Assembly (NCBI RefSeq): GCF_014651615.1
Contig: NZ_BMXF01000001.1
Coordinates: forward strand, 1,831,731 to 1,895,730
Length of the DNA stretch: 64,000 nucleotides
Reading direction: 5' to 3'
Origin: Persicitalea jodogahamensis
GTDB lineage: Bacteria; Bacteroidota; Bacteroidia; Cytophagales; Spirosomataceae
This document shows, piece by piece, positions 54,863-63,544 of the stretch. The translations under genes and the position numbers were made by a program. Position 1 is the stretch's first letter. Every line of letters starts with the position of its first letter. The notes beneath the pieces are model-generated. The model made no database searches. It saw only the letters and a list, made by a program, of their open reading frames with translations, and had not been told where the DNA came from.

Positions 54863-55492
54863 TCACCCGCCGCTACTGCTGCGTGATCTGCCAAAAAAAC
54901 CGCTTCTTCCGCCCGAAGGGCGGGCCGTTACGGTACGGGAGGCGCGCATGGCCGAGCGGGCCGACTGGGCTTTCTGGTAGGTGCGCGGATCGCTGTAGTA
55001 CTGTCCCGACTGATTGTTGTTACGGTAGCTATTCATATAGCTATTACCGCTATTCCGGCCCAACAGGTACCCCATGCCTCCGTAGAGCAAAACATTCGAC
55101 AGTCCACTGCTGCGGTAGTTTTGGCGCTCTCCCTCCTTATTACTGGTACTATCGCTTTGCGTCTTGATTTCTTCGTCAATCAACCGCTTGGCAGCATCGG
55201 GGTTAAGAGTGCGGGTAGTACCGTCGAGGTACGATACGATGGCTTCCGACTGGTCGTATTCCACGGTTTCTTCGTCGGTAATTTTGAACTCACCGGGACT
55301 CACTTCCTTGATATAGGAGCGAATTCCTTTGGCGTAGGTAGTTTCGTCGTAGCTGTAGTCGGCCTCGTTATCCTGGCCACCCTCACAGCTGGGTAGCACG
55401 ACGCCGCTGGCGAGCATTGCCAGCGCCAATGTGCTGCTGATGGTAATATCTTTGGCCCGCCTGATGAAGGAGCCATTTCGCTGGGGAGTCAT
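54863..55492 (-). CDS. YgiB-like secreted protein with Ser/Gly/Arg-rich tail
   Basis: 209 residues. N-terminal basic segment and hydrophobic signal (SSTLALAMLASGVVLPSC), possibly a lipoprotein cysteine. A middle acidic part (GEFKITDEETVEYDQSEAIVSYLDG) is followed by a glycine-rich stretch LLYGGMGYLLGRNSGNSYMNSYR and a repetitive C-terminal tail (FFGRSRSSSGG). This pattern resembles YgiB/UPF0323-type proteins. It is encoded upstream of the YgiC-like ATP-grasp gene with a 142-bp gap that contains a GC palindrome (54737-54748). Confidence 0.7.
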   Translation of the reverse strand: MTPQRNGSFIRRAKDITISSTLALAMLASGVVLPSCEGGQDNEADYSYDETTYAKGIRSYIKEVSPGEFKITDEETVEYDQSEAIVSYLDGTTRTLNPDAAKRLIDEEIKTQSDSTSNKEGERQNYRSSGLSNVLLYGGMGYLLGRNSGNSYMNSYRNNNQSGQYYSDPRTYQKAQSARSAMRASRTVTARPSGGRSGFFGRSRSSSGG

Positions 55493-55694
55493 AAGTGAAA
55501 GGATTTGGGTAGGAGATGTGCTTGGTGGATGCGTTTCCTGTGAAAGATTTAAAACGAAAATAGGAAAGATTTTACAGCCTGGGGCAAAAATTTTAATTAC
55601 GGTTCTTAGGACTGATCTAAGGGCTTAATTGTTTATACGGATTGTCCGCGAATCAGAGAAGACACTATTTATTTATCATCAATTTTATTTCGTC

Positions 55695-56564
55695 ATGCGC
55701 TACGTCACCATTCTGCTGTTCCTAATGTTTGCACTCACTGCCAGGTGTCAGAGGAAGGAAGTGACCCCGCCCACTCAGGTGGCCGTTCTCGATCCAAAGA
55801 CAACATTACCGAAAGAGTTTGTTTTCACGGATAAACCTGTCTGGCAGGATGAATTTGATTACAGCGGCAAGCCCGATCCTGCCAAATGGGGGTACGACCT
55901 GGGCGGCAGTGGCTGGGGAAACAACGAAATGCAAAACTACACGGATAACCTGGCCAACGCTCACGTAAAAGACGGCCACCTTGTCATCACTGCTATCAAA
56001 GAACCCTCCGGGGGACGATTATACTCTTCTGCGCGACTCCTGACCAAAGGCAAAGGGGATTTCCTTTACGGGAAAATCGAAGTACGAGCCAAACTACCCA
56101 CGGGCGTGGGTACCTGGCCTGCCATCTGGACGCTGGCTACCGACAGTAACTACGGAACCCAATACTGGCCCGACAACGGCGAAATGGATATCATGGAACA
56201 CGTGGGCTTCGACCAGAACCGGGTTCATGCCAACATTCATACCAAAGCGTTCAATCATTCCATCGGTACCAACAAGGGCGATGAGATACTGGTACCGACG
56301 GCCTCCACGGAATTTCATGTTTATTCCTGCGAGTGGAAGCCCGACCTCATTGTTTTCGCTGTGGACGGCAAGGAATATTTTCGCTTCCAGAAAGATGGGC
56401 TGTATGGGTGGAAGGAATGGCCATTCGATCGCAAGCAGTTTTTGTTGCTCAACATTGCCGTTGGCGGAAACTGGGGAGGACAGAAAGGCGTGGACAACAC
56501 CATATTCCCGCAAAGCATGGAGGTGGACTATGTACGGGTGTACGGATTGACGGAGAAAAAGTAA
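55695..56564 (+). CDS. GH16-family glucanase (laminarinase-like)
   Basis: 289 residues from the ATG at 55695; the open frame upstream is not signal-like. The signal ends near LTARCQ, possibly lipidated. GH16 jelly-roll: WQDEFDYSGKPDPAKWGYDLG, NNEMQNYT, RLLTKGKGDFLYGKIEVRAKLP, WPAIWTL, then the catalytic motif EMDIMEH (nucleophile Glu163, acid/base Glu168). The MDIMEH variant is common to bacterial beta-1,3-glucanases, so laminarin is the likely substrate. It lies 25 bp upstream of a VOC-family gene. Confidence 0.9.
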   Translation: MRYVTILLFLMFALTARCQRKEVTPPTQVAVLDPKTTLPKEFVFTDKPVWQDEFDYSGKPDPAKWGYDLGGSGWGNNEMQNYTDNLANAHVKDGHLVITAIKEPSGGRLYSSARLLTKGKGDFLYGKIEVRAKLPTGVGTWPAIWTLATDSNYGTQYWPDNGEMDIMEHVGFDQNRVHANIHTKAFNHSIGTNKGDEILVPTASTEFHVYSCEWKPDLIVFAVDGKEYFRFQKDGLYGWKEWPFDRKQFLLLNIAVGGNWGGQKGVDNTIFPQSMEVDYVRVYGLTEKK

Positions 56565-56588
56565 TCAAACATTTTAAATCCTGATCTC

Positions 56589-56936
56589 ATGAACCCGGAG
56601 CTGAACAAAGCCATTTGCTATATCGAATTTCCGGCGAAAGACCTGCCGGCCATCAAATCGTTTTACAGTAAAGTTTTCGGCTGGACATTCCAAGACTGGG
56701 GGACCGAGTACATCAGCTTTTCGGATGGGCAGATGGCGGGCGGGTTCTACCAAACCGACGGGTTGGCTGCCTCACAGCCTCTGGTAGTTATCTGGGCAGA
56801 CGATCTGGAGGCAATGGCCATCGAAGTGGAAAGCGCTGGGGGCGAGATTGTTCAGCCGATTTTCTCCTTTCCGGGCGGACGGAGATTTCATTTCACCGAC
56901 CCGAATGGCAATGAACTTTCAGTGTGTTCAAAATGA
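56589..56936 (+). CDS. VOC-family (glyoxalase-like) protein
   Basis: 115 residues, one vicinal-oxygen-chelate domain: CYIEFPAKDLPAIKSFYSKVFGWTFQDWG, YISFSDGQMAGGFY, and the closing RRFHFTDPNGNELSV. Metal-binding positions are only partly evident, and many members have no known substrate. Cytosolic. It follows the GH16 gene by 24 bp. Confidence 0.85.
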   Translation: MNPELNKAICYIEFPAKDLPAIKSFYSKVFGWTFQDWGTEYISFSDGQMAGGFYQTDGLAASQPLVVIWADDLEAMAIEVESAGGEIVQPIFSFPGGRRFHFTDPNGNELSVCSK

Positions 56937-57259
56937 GCTATCCTTGGTATGTATTCAACGAAGCCAGTTACGGATACACAGATTTTTCAATCCTGCTCGA
57001 AAACAAAATAGCCGCCCGGAAAATCCGGGCGGCTATTCAATTTACTCAACGTTATGAAAAACTTCTGACTTAGGACGCCTTCGGCATCCAAAAGTCACGC
57101 AATGTTAACGATTTTTTAACATAAAGTGTTTTTTGAATTTGTGTCTTGATGATAGATTTTTGGATAAAAGTCTATCAGTCAATCGCTTCATTGAGAAGAA
57201 TTTCTCAACGAATGCAATCTGGATAAATCAGGTTCGCCCACCACTCGGTTCGATTGCTG
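56937..57259. other. Intergenic region (323 bp) with hairpins
   Basis: No gene. Contents: a terminator-like 14-bp hairpin (57007-57037); a 12-bp AT-rich hairpin with one T-G pair (57150-57177); and a smaller 7-bp hairpin (57191-57208). The region lies between the plus-strand VOC gene and the end of the minus-strand ABC ATPase gene. Confidence 0.5.
57007..57037. terminator. Strong hairpin, probable terminator after the VOC gene
   Basis: Perfect 14-bp stem (57007-57020 with 57024-57037), 3-nt loop, GC-rich at the top with only a weak following T-rich stretch. It is 71 bp after the VOC stop. Confidence 0.65.
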
Positions 57260-57922
57260 CTACGGCTCCATCAGTCCATCCCGCATCACCAGGCGTCGGT
57301 CGGCCATTTCGGCCAGATGTTCGTTGTGCGTCACGATGACGAACGTTTGGTTCAATTCATCGCGAAGGGTGAAGAAAAGCCGGTGCAAATCTTCCGCGTT
57401 GTGCGAGTCCAGATTTCCGCTGGGTTCGTCGGCCAGTACGACGGCGGGGCGGTTGAGCAGGGCCCGCGCTACCGCGACTCGCTGTTGCTCGCCCCCCGAC
57501 AACTGCGAGGGCAGGTGGTCCAGGCGGTCGGCCAGGCCGAGTAGTTCCAGTAGCTCGATGCCACGCTCCCGTAGATTTTTCTCGCTGAGCTGGTTGCCGA
57601 TAAAGCCCGGCATACACACATTTTCCAGAGCCGAAAACTCAGCCAGCAGATTATGGAACTGGAAGACGAAGCCAATGCGCTCGTTTCGAAATTGCGCCAG
57701 GGCTTTGTTGCTTAGTTTCGAAACTTCGGTGTCCTGGATTATAACCTTGCCCTTGTCGGGGCGGTCGAGGGTGCCGATGATGTGCAGCAGGGTACTTTTG
57801 CCCGCCCCCGATGCGCCGACAATGGCGACGATTTCGCCGGGTTCAATCTGCAGATCTATGCCTTTGAGAACCTGCAGGGAACCGTAACTGCGCTCGATGT
57901 CTGTGGCGGTGAGTAGAGCCAT
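57260..57922 (-). CDS. ABC transporter ATP-binding protein (LolD/MacB-like)
   Basis: 220 residues. Walker [10 protein letters not shown] (36-44), Q-loop FVFQFHNLL, signature [16 protein letters not shown] (~141-156), Walker [13 protein letters not shown] and the H-loop [12 protein letters not shown]. The DEPSGNLDS motif and short length fit the LolD/MacB/FtsE family of ATPases that drive lipoprotein release or extrusion. No permease gene is adjacent, so the partner is elsewhere. Confidence 0.9.
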   Translation of the reverse strand: MALLTATDIERSYGSLQVLKGIDLQIEPGEIVAIVGASGAGKSTLLHIIGTLDRPDKGKVIIQDTEVSKLSNKALAQFRNERIGFVFQFHNLLAEFSALENVCMPGFIGNQLSEKNLRERGIELLELLGLADRLDHLPSQLSGGEQQRVAVARALLNRPAVVLADEPSGNLDSHNAEDLHRLFFTLRDELNQTFVIVTHNEHLAEMADRRLVMRDGLMEP

Positions 57923-58184
57923 TATTTTGTTCGGAGTTGAGTGTTTAGAGTTTGTAGAGGTGGATTTCGATTTTGCAAAAGGCGGAAGAAACCTCTTCTT
58001 GTTTTGAATTATTCGCTAATTTGCCGTGAAACTAAGAAATACCAGCGAGTTTTGGCTTTTGGTGGCCGGCTTTCGGCTCACAGCTTTTGCTAAATTTCTA
58101 GACATCAGTTTTTTATAAAAATCCGATGCGGTCAGGTAGACAAACATACTTTTAACTGTAAACTTTATACTCTAAACTAAAAAA

Positions 58185-59408
58185 ATGAACATTCACGAAT
58201 ATCAAGGCAAAAGCATTCTCAAAAAATATGGCGTCCGCATTCAGGAAGGCATCGTGGCCGATACTCCCGATAAGGCCGTGGAAGTGGCCCGCAACCTCAG
58301 CGAACAGACGGGTACCAAATGGTACGTGGTGAAATCCCAGATCCACGCCGGGGGGCGCGGAAAGGGCAAGGTCGTTGGAGGCGAACAGCGTGGCGTGGCC
58401 CTGGCCAAATCGGTTGAGGATGTGCGGACGATCTCCAAGAATCTGCTGGGAAAAGTACTCGTTACGCACCAAACGGGCGAAGAAGGAAAGCAGGTCAACA
58501 AGGTACTTATTGCCGAGGACGTGTATTATCCTGGACCCACGGAGCCCAAGGAGTTCTACCTTTCCATTTTGCTGGATCGTGCCAAGAACTGCAACGTCAT
58601 TATGGCCAGTACCGAAGGCGGAATGGATATCGAGGACGTGGCGGAGAACACCCCCGAAAAAATCACCAAGGAATGGATTGACCCCAGCGTGGGTTTGCAG
58701 GGATTTCAGGCTCGTAAAGTAGCTTTTTCACTGGGATTGGAAGGAGAGGCTTTCAAAGAAATGGTGAAGTTCATCAGCGCGCTCTACCGTGCCTATAACG
58801 AAAGCGATGCTTCGATGTTCGAGATCAACCCGGTACTCAAGACTTCGGACAACAAGATTTTGGCCGTAGACGCCAAGGTGAACCTGGACGACAATGCGCT
58901 CTTCCGCCATCCCGAACTGGCCGAAATGCGCGACATCAGCGAGGAAGATCCTCTGGAAGTGGAAGCCGGAGCCAATAACCTCAACTACGTAAAGCTTGAT
59001 GGCAACGTAGGCTGCATGGTGAATGGCGCCGGGCTGGCTATGGCCACAATGGACATTATCAAGCTTTCGGGCGGCGAACCCGCTAACTTCCTTGACGTAG
59101 GAGGTGGAGCGAACGCCAAAACGGTTGAGGCGGGTTTCCGTATCATTCTGAAAGACCCGAATGTAAAGGCAATTCTGATCAATATCTTCGGCGGGATTGT
59201 GCGTTGCGACCGTGTGGCAGCGGGCGTCGTGGAAGCCTACAAGGCCATTGGCGAAATTCCCGTCCCGATCATCGTTCGCCTGCAGGGTACCAATGCCGAA
59301 GAGGGCGCACGTATCATCAACGAATCAGGACTGAAAGTATATTCGGCTATCGAATTCAAGGAAGCTGCTGAACGCGTAGAAGAAGTGCTGGCAGCCATGG
59401 AGGCTTAA
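58185..59408 (+). CDS. sucC: Succinate-CoA ligase, beta subunit
   Basis: 407 residues. N-terminal ATP-grasp with NIHEYQGKSILKKYGV, YVVKSQIHAGGRGKGKVVGG and EFYLSILLDRAKN; MFEINPV and AVDAKVNLDDNALFRH; C-terminal ligase domain with GNVGCMVNGAGLAMATMD, LDVGGGANAKTVEAGF and FGGIVRCDRVAAG. It acts in the TCA cycle, forming succinate and a nucleoside triphosphate from succinyl-CoA. The alpha subunit gene is not adjacent in the window. A terminator follows. Confidence 0.96.
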   Translation: MNIHEYQGKSILKKYGVRIQEGIVADTPDKAVEVARNLSEQTGTKWYVVKSQIHAGGRGKGKVVGGEQRGVALAKSVEDVRTISKNLLGKVLVTHQTGEEGKQVNKVLIAEDVYYPGPTEPKEFYLSILLDRAKNCNVIMASTEGGMDIEDVAENTPEKITKEWIDPSVGLQGFQARKVAFSLGLEGEAFKEMVKFISALYRAYNESDASMFEINPVLKTSDNKILAVDAKVNLDDNALFRHPELAEMRDISEEDPLEVEAGANNLNYVKLDGNVGCMVNGAGLAMATMDIIKLSGGEPANFLDVGGGANAKTVEAGFRIILKDPNVKAILINIFGGIVRCDRVAAGVVEAYKAIGEIPVPIIVRLQGTNAEEGARIINESGLKVYSAIEFKEAAERVEEVLAAMEA

Positions 59409-59435
59409 ATAGTTAATAATTGAGGATGAAAAAGG

Positions 59436-59460
59436 GCGACCCGATGGGTCGCTTTTTTTT
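59436..59460 (+). terminator. Rho-independent terminator after sucC
   Basis: A 7-bp stem (59436-59442 with 59446-59452), 3-nt loop, eight T. It lies 27 bp after the sucC stop. Confidence 0.88.
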
Positions 59461-59544
59461 GGCCTGAACGAAACAGCCCCCCCTGGCAGTAAAACCTTTG
59501 GTAATTGTTCTTAGGTACTTTCAGCAACAATTTTCCTAAGCCCG

Positions 59545-61734
59545 ATGAAACTACTCCTGCCTGTCCTGCTTTGCTCACTGATTTTCAACGGGCTTAAAGC
59601 CCAGAAAATTGAATCATTTCCCGAGAATGACCCTAAGCTCAGCTTTGCCAAAAACGAAATCAAGCCGCATTTAGGAAAGTATCAAGTCCAACTCATCGCC
59701 GACGCGAGCCTGGTGAGGAAGGTCTGTGCCGATAATCAGTTGCCTGCCCCCAAATGGGATGCCGACCAATGCTACGCCATCCGGCGCAAGGGCAGTCAGG
59801 TGTGGGTACTTTCCAGTAACGCTCTTGGGGCGATGTACGGCGGACTCGATGTGGCCGAGGCCCTGCGTGTCAATCATCCCGGATGGCTGAATGCCAGCGA
59901 TCAGAAACCCTACCTGCCCGAGCGCGGCCTGAAATTCAACATCCCGCTCGACCTCCGTACACCCAGCTACACCGACGCCAGCGACGCCGCTCAGGCCAAT
60001 ATACCCGAAGTCTGGAAGGAAGAGTTTTGGCAGGAGTACTTTGACGAAATGGCCCGGCATCGCATGAACGTGATGACGCTGTGGAGTCTTCACCCGTTCC
60101 CATCCCTGGTGTATATTCCCGAATTCCCCGAGGTGGGTCTGAATGATGTCTGGCGTACGAAGGCGAAGTACGACGATACTTTTTCCCACAACGCCGACGG
60201 CTGGGACCGGCCGTATCTTTACGAAGACGTGGAGGTAGTTAAGAAAATCTCTATTCAGGAAAAAATGGATTTCTGGCGGAAAGTCATGCAAATGGCCGAC
60301 GACCGGGGCATCCGATTTTACATTTTCACCTGGAATAAATTCACCTACGGGGCCGAAGGCAAGCACGGGATTACCGACGACCAGACCAACGATACAACGA
60401 TCGCCTACTTCCGGGCGGCGGTGCGCGAGCTAGTGAAGCAGTATCCGTTGCTCAAAGGCATCGGTATTACGGCGGGCGAGCACATGGACAACAAGCTTAC
60501 CAATGACTACCGCAAAGAAAAGTGGCTGTGGCGCACCTATGGCGAGGGAATCAACGATGGGCTGAAAGCTGCGCCACGCGAGGATTTTCGGCTGATTCAC
60601 CGATTTCACCAGACGGGTCTTGCTGATATTCTGGAAAGTTTCAAGGGGCTGGAATGCCGCCTGGATCTGAGCATCAAGTACGCCATCGCGCACATGTACT
60701 CAATCCCGAATCCGCCCTTCACGCTACCCGCCTTCGACCTGCTGACCGACGAAAATAAAAGCTGGCTCACGATCCGCAACGACGACGTGTACAGCATGCG
60801 CTGGGCCAACGTCGATTTTGCCCGGCAGTTCATCGGGGCCATCCCCAATGTGGATAAAATTGCGGGCTATTACATGGGCCCGGATGGTTATACGTGGGGG
60901 CGGGATTTTTTGAATAAAAACACCTTGAAAGACCCGCCGCTGGTTTTTAAAAAGCAGTGGGTCAGCAATATGATCTGGGGGCGGCTCAGCTTCGACCCAA
61001 CGCTACCCAGAGAGGTCTTCGACGAAAATATCCGGGAAAAGTTCGGTAGCTCACACACGACGGCTTTGATGAAAGCCTGGGAACCCGCCAGTATGATTTT
61101 TCCGTTCATCACCCGCTTCGTTTGGGGCGATATTGATTTGAAGTGGTTTCCCGAGGCCAATTTCAGCCACCGCAAGTACCGGAGTTTCTATACCGTGGAT
61201 GAGTACATCAAACGTCAGCCGATGGATGGCAGTGCTATTGCCGGGATCGACCAGTGGCTGCACGACCCGAAGGCGGCAGAAACGTTGCGTTCTCCGCTTT
61301 CGGTGGCCGATTCGCTGGAAAAATTGGCTCAGACTGCTCTGACCCATTTGAAAAAACTACCCGCTTTCTCATCCACCGACCAGAGCGAACTCTCGCAGAC
61401 TTCGAGCGACATCGAGGCTTTCGCGGAAGTGGGCTTGTATTACGCCAATAAAATCCGCGCAGCCTACAGCCTGGCTCGCTACGATAAACTCAGCCATACC
61501 GCCGATCAACAGCAAAGTCTGGATTTTCTGAAACGGGCAGAGGGACACTGGAACAACTACGCGACCATCTACTCCGCAAAAAACCAGCCTGCACTCTACA
61601 ATCGCGTAGGTTGGGTGGATGTAAATGCGCTGAAAGAGGAGGTTAAGAAGGACTACGGTATTGTGAAAAACTGGAAACCGGGGAGCATCACGTATAAGCA
61701 ACAAGTGACTACGGAGAAGCCGTTCAAGAAGTAG
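59545..61734 (+). CDS. Secreted GH67/GH20-type putative glycoside hydrolase
   Basis: 729 residues with a signal peptide (to LKAQ, 20). An N-terminal alpha/beta domain of the GH67-N/GH20b type (VWVLSSNALGAMYGGLDVAEAL, ~90-111) leads into a TIM barrel ~125-500: FDEMARHRMNVMTLWSLHPFP, MADDRGIRFYIFTWNKF, LKGIGITAGEHMD (Glu-His acidic site), CRLDLSIKYAIAHMYS and GYYMGPDGYTWGRDFL. Residues ~560-729 are helical. It resembles alpha-glucuronidase-like hydrolases; the catalytic acids and substrate are not certain. Single gene after the sucC terminator. Confidence 0.72.
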   Translation: MKLLLPVLLCSLIFNGLKAQKIESFPENDPKLSFAKNEIKPHLGKYQVQLIADASLVRKVCADNQLPAPKWDADQCYAIRRKGSQVWVLSSNALGAMYGGLDVAEALRVNHPGWLNASDQKPYLPERGLKFNIPLDLRTPSYTDASDAAQANIPEVWKEEFWQEYFDEMARHRMNVMTLWSLHPFPSLVYIPEFPEVGLNDVWRTKAKYDDTFSHNADGWDRPYLYEDVEVVKKISIQEKMDFWRKVMQMADDRGIRFYIFTWNKFTYGAEGKHGITDDQTNDTTIAYFRAAVRELVKQYPLLKGIGITAGEHMDNKLTNDYRKEKWLWRTYGEGINDGLKAAPREDFRLIHRFHQTGLADILESFKGLECRLDLSIKYAIAHMYSIPNPPFTLPAFDLLTDENKSWLTIRNDDVYSMRWANVDFARQFIGAIPNVDKIAGYYMGPDGYTWGRDFLNKNTLKDPPLVFKKQWVSNMIWGRLSFDPTLPREVFDENIREKFGSSHTTALMKAWEPASMIFPFITRFVWGDIDLKWFPEANFSHRKYRSFYTVDEYIKRQPMDGSAIAGIDQWLHDPKAAETLRSPLSVADSLEKLAQTALTHLKKLPAFSSTDQSELSQTSSDIEAFAEVGLYYANKIRAAYSLARYDKLSHTADQQQSLDFLKRAEGHWNNYATIYSAKNQPALYNRVGWVDVNALKEEVKKDYGIVKNWKPGSITYKQQVTTEKPFKK

Positions 61735-61918
61735 AGAATCGCGGCCGCCCGTGCCGCTCATGCCATCCAGCAAGGTCATATCGCTGCTGAAAACTACCCC
61801 TTTTTTTGCAAAAATCAGATAAAAATGAAGCCTTGAAAGTCCGGAGATTGCAATTCACTTTCGACTTCATTCAAAGGTAGCAGGGGAGGGGTACTTCTAT
61901 TTTGACATGCAGCTCCAA

Positions 61919-62899
61919 CTATGCTAGCACCAGCGCGTCCTTATAGTATTTGTTGCGGTACTCGATAGGCGTAAGGCCGGTGACTTTCTTAAAAACATCC
62001 CGGAATGCCTTGGTGTCCGTATACCCCACATCGAACATGACTTCGCCGATGTTCTTGCGGCTCGTCTCGAAGCTGCGCTTGGCCGCCTCTACCTTCACGC
62101 GCTGAATGTAGTCCACCACCGAATGGTGCGTGGCCTTGCGAAACCGTCGTTCGAAAGTCCGGCGGCCTACGGCCACTAAATCTGCCAGAGCCTCCACGGC
62201 GATTTTCTCGTTGTAATTTGCCTCGATAAACTCCTGAGCTTTCAGGATCTCCCTGTCGTTGTGATCTTTCTGCCCTTTGAAAAGCATGAAGGCTGACTGA
62301 CTGTCGCGGTCGATGTCGATGGCGAAGTACTTGGAAGCCAGTATGGCCATGTCGCGGTCGGTATATTTCTCGACCAGATACAGCAGCAGGTTCCAGTAGG
62401 AGTTGGCCCCACCGCTCGAATACAGACGATGCTCTTCGGTAATGATACTGCCGTCTACAAGCTCGACGGCGGGAAACAATTCCCGGAACTCGCTGGCGAA
62501 GGCCCAGTGGGTAGAGCAGCGCTTTCCATCCAGCAGGCCCGTGGATGCCAGCAGGAAAGCGCCCACACAAAGCGAGGCAACTTCTGCGCCTTTTGCGTAC
62601 TGCTGTTTGATCCAGGGAATGAGAGCTTCATTCTGTTGAATACCGCGTTTCATGTCTCCAAACAAAGCCGGGATAATGATCAGGTCAGTCCTGTCCACTT
62701 CATTCAGCAGTTGATCTGTCTGCACTGAAAACAGGCCATTGTGGTACTTCACTTCTCTTGTCATGCCCACAAGCCGAACCCTGAAAAAGGGGGGCTTTCC
62801 ACTGGCTTGCAGGAACTGGTTCACGGCGGTGAACAGATAACGCGGATCAGCCACCGCTTCCAGTACGGCGGATTCAGGAACGAGGATGGAAACGTTCAT
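61919..62899 (-). CDS. GlxA-type AraC regulator with DJ-1/PfpI domain
   Basis: 326 residues. DJ-1/PfpI-like domain ~1-195 (LIIIPALFGD, VASLCVGAFLLASTGLLDGKRCSTHW, SSGGANSYWNLLLYLVEKY) with the nucleophile-elbow cysteine in SLCVGAF. AraC HTH ~220-326 (VEALADLVAVGRRTFERRFRKATHHSVVDYIQRVKVEAAKR, GYTDTKAFRDVFKKVTGLTPIEYR). DJ-1 domains here usually sense small molecules. It is divergent from two PhnB-like genes, which may be its targets. Confidence 0.9.
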   Translation of the reverse strand: MNVSILVPESAVLEAVADPRYLFTAVNQFLQASGKPPFFRVRLVGMTREVKYHNGLFSVQTDQLLNEVDRTDLIIIPALFGDMKRGIQQNEALIPWIKQQYAKGAEVASLCVGAFLLASTGLLDGKRCSTHWAFASEFRELFPAVELVDGSIITEEHRLYSSGGANSYWNLLLYLVEKYTDRDMAILASKYFAIDIDRDSQSAFMLFKGQKDHNDREILKAQEFIEANYNEKIAVEALADLVAVGRRTFERRFRKATHHSVVDYIQRVKVEAAKRSFETSRKNIGEVMFDVGYTDTKAFRDVFKKVTGLTPIEYRNKYYKDALVLA

Positions 62900-63096
62900 T
62901 TGAAAAACGAATAGTTACGAATGGTGAATGGGCACAAAGCATTGCTGGGCCACACGAATAGTACCGTGTCTTTTTTTGTAAAAGTAGGCAATCCTGTTGT
63001 CGTGATCAACCCGGTAAAGTGTCGTTTTTGCACCACGTAAAGATTGGTTTTATGATAGACATTTGCAAAGTGGACTTTGAACAAAAACAAGCCATC

Positions 63097-63513
63097 ATGA
63101 CAAAAATCATCCCCTACCTGACTTTCAACGGCAATTGCCGTGAGGCCATGAATTTCTATCGGGAATGCGTTGGCGGCAAACTCGACCTGACGACCGTCGG
63201 CGAATCGCCGATGGCCGAGCAGATGCCCGAGGCAATGAAAGAAAGCATCCTGCACGCCAGGCTGCGCAAAGACGAATTGGTGTTGCTGGGTTCCGATATG
63301 GTGAGCGAGAAAGGTCTGAATCGGGGCAACTGCCTGTCCATTATGCTGGAATTTGAAACCGAAGCTAAAATGCGCCGCTGTTACGACAAGCTGGCCGAAG
63401 GCGGGCAGCACGAATATCCGATCGAAAACACTTTTTGGGCCGGCCTCTTTGGTAGTCTGACCGATCGATACGGCAATCACTGGTTGCTGCATTATGGGAA
63501 GGACGCACAATAG
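63097..63513 (+). CDS. PhnB-like VOC-family protein
   Basis: 138 residues from the ATG at 63097 (TKIIPYLTFNGNCREAMNFYRECVGG); an earlier in-frame ATG gives a non-family extension. Contains MKESILHARLRKDELVLLGSD, LSIMLEFETEAKMRRCYDKLAEGG and GSLTDRYGNHWLLHYG. The family shares the 3-demethylubiquinone-methyltransferase-like VOC fold; its role is unknown in most bacteria. Followed after 31 bp by a second PhnB-like gene. Confidence 0.88.
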   Translation: MTKIIPYLTFNGNCREAMNFYRECVGGKLDLTTVGESPMAEQMPEAMKESILHARLRKDELVLLGSDMVSEKGLNRGNCLSIMLEFETEAKMRRCYDKLAEGGQHEYPIENTFWAGLFGSLTDRYGNHWLLHYGKDAQ

Positions 63514-63544
63514 CAATTTCAGCAACCACCTGACATCTAAAATC

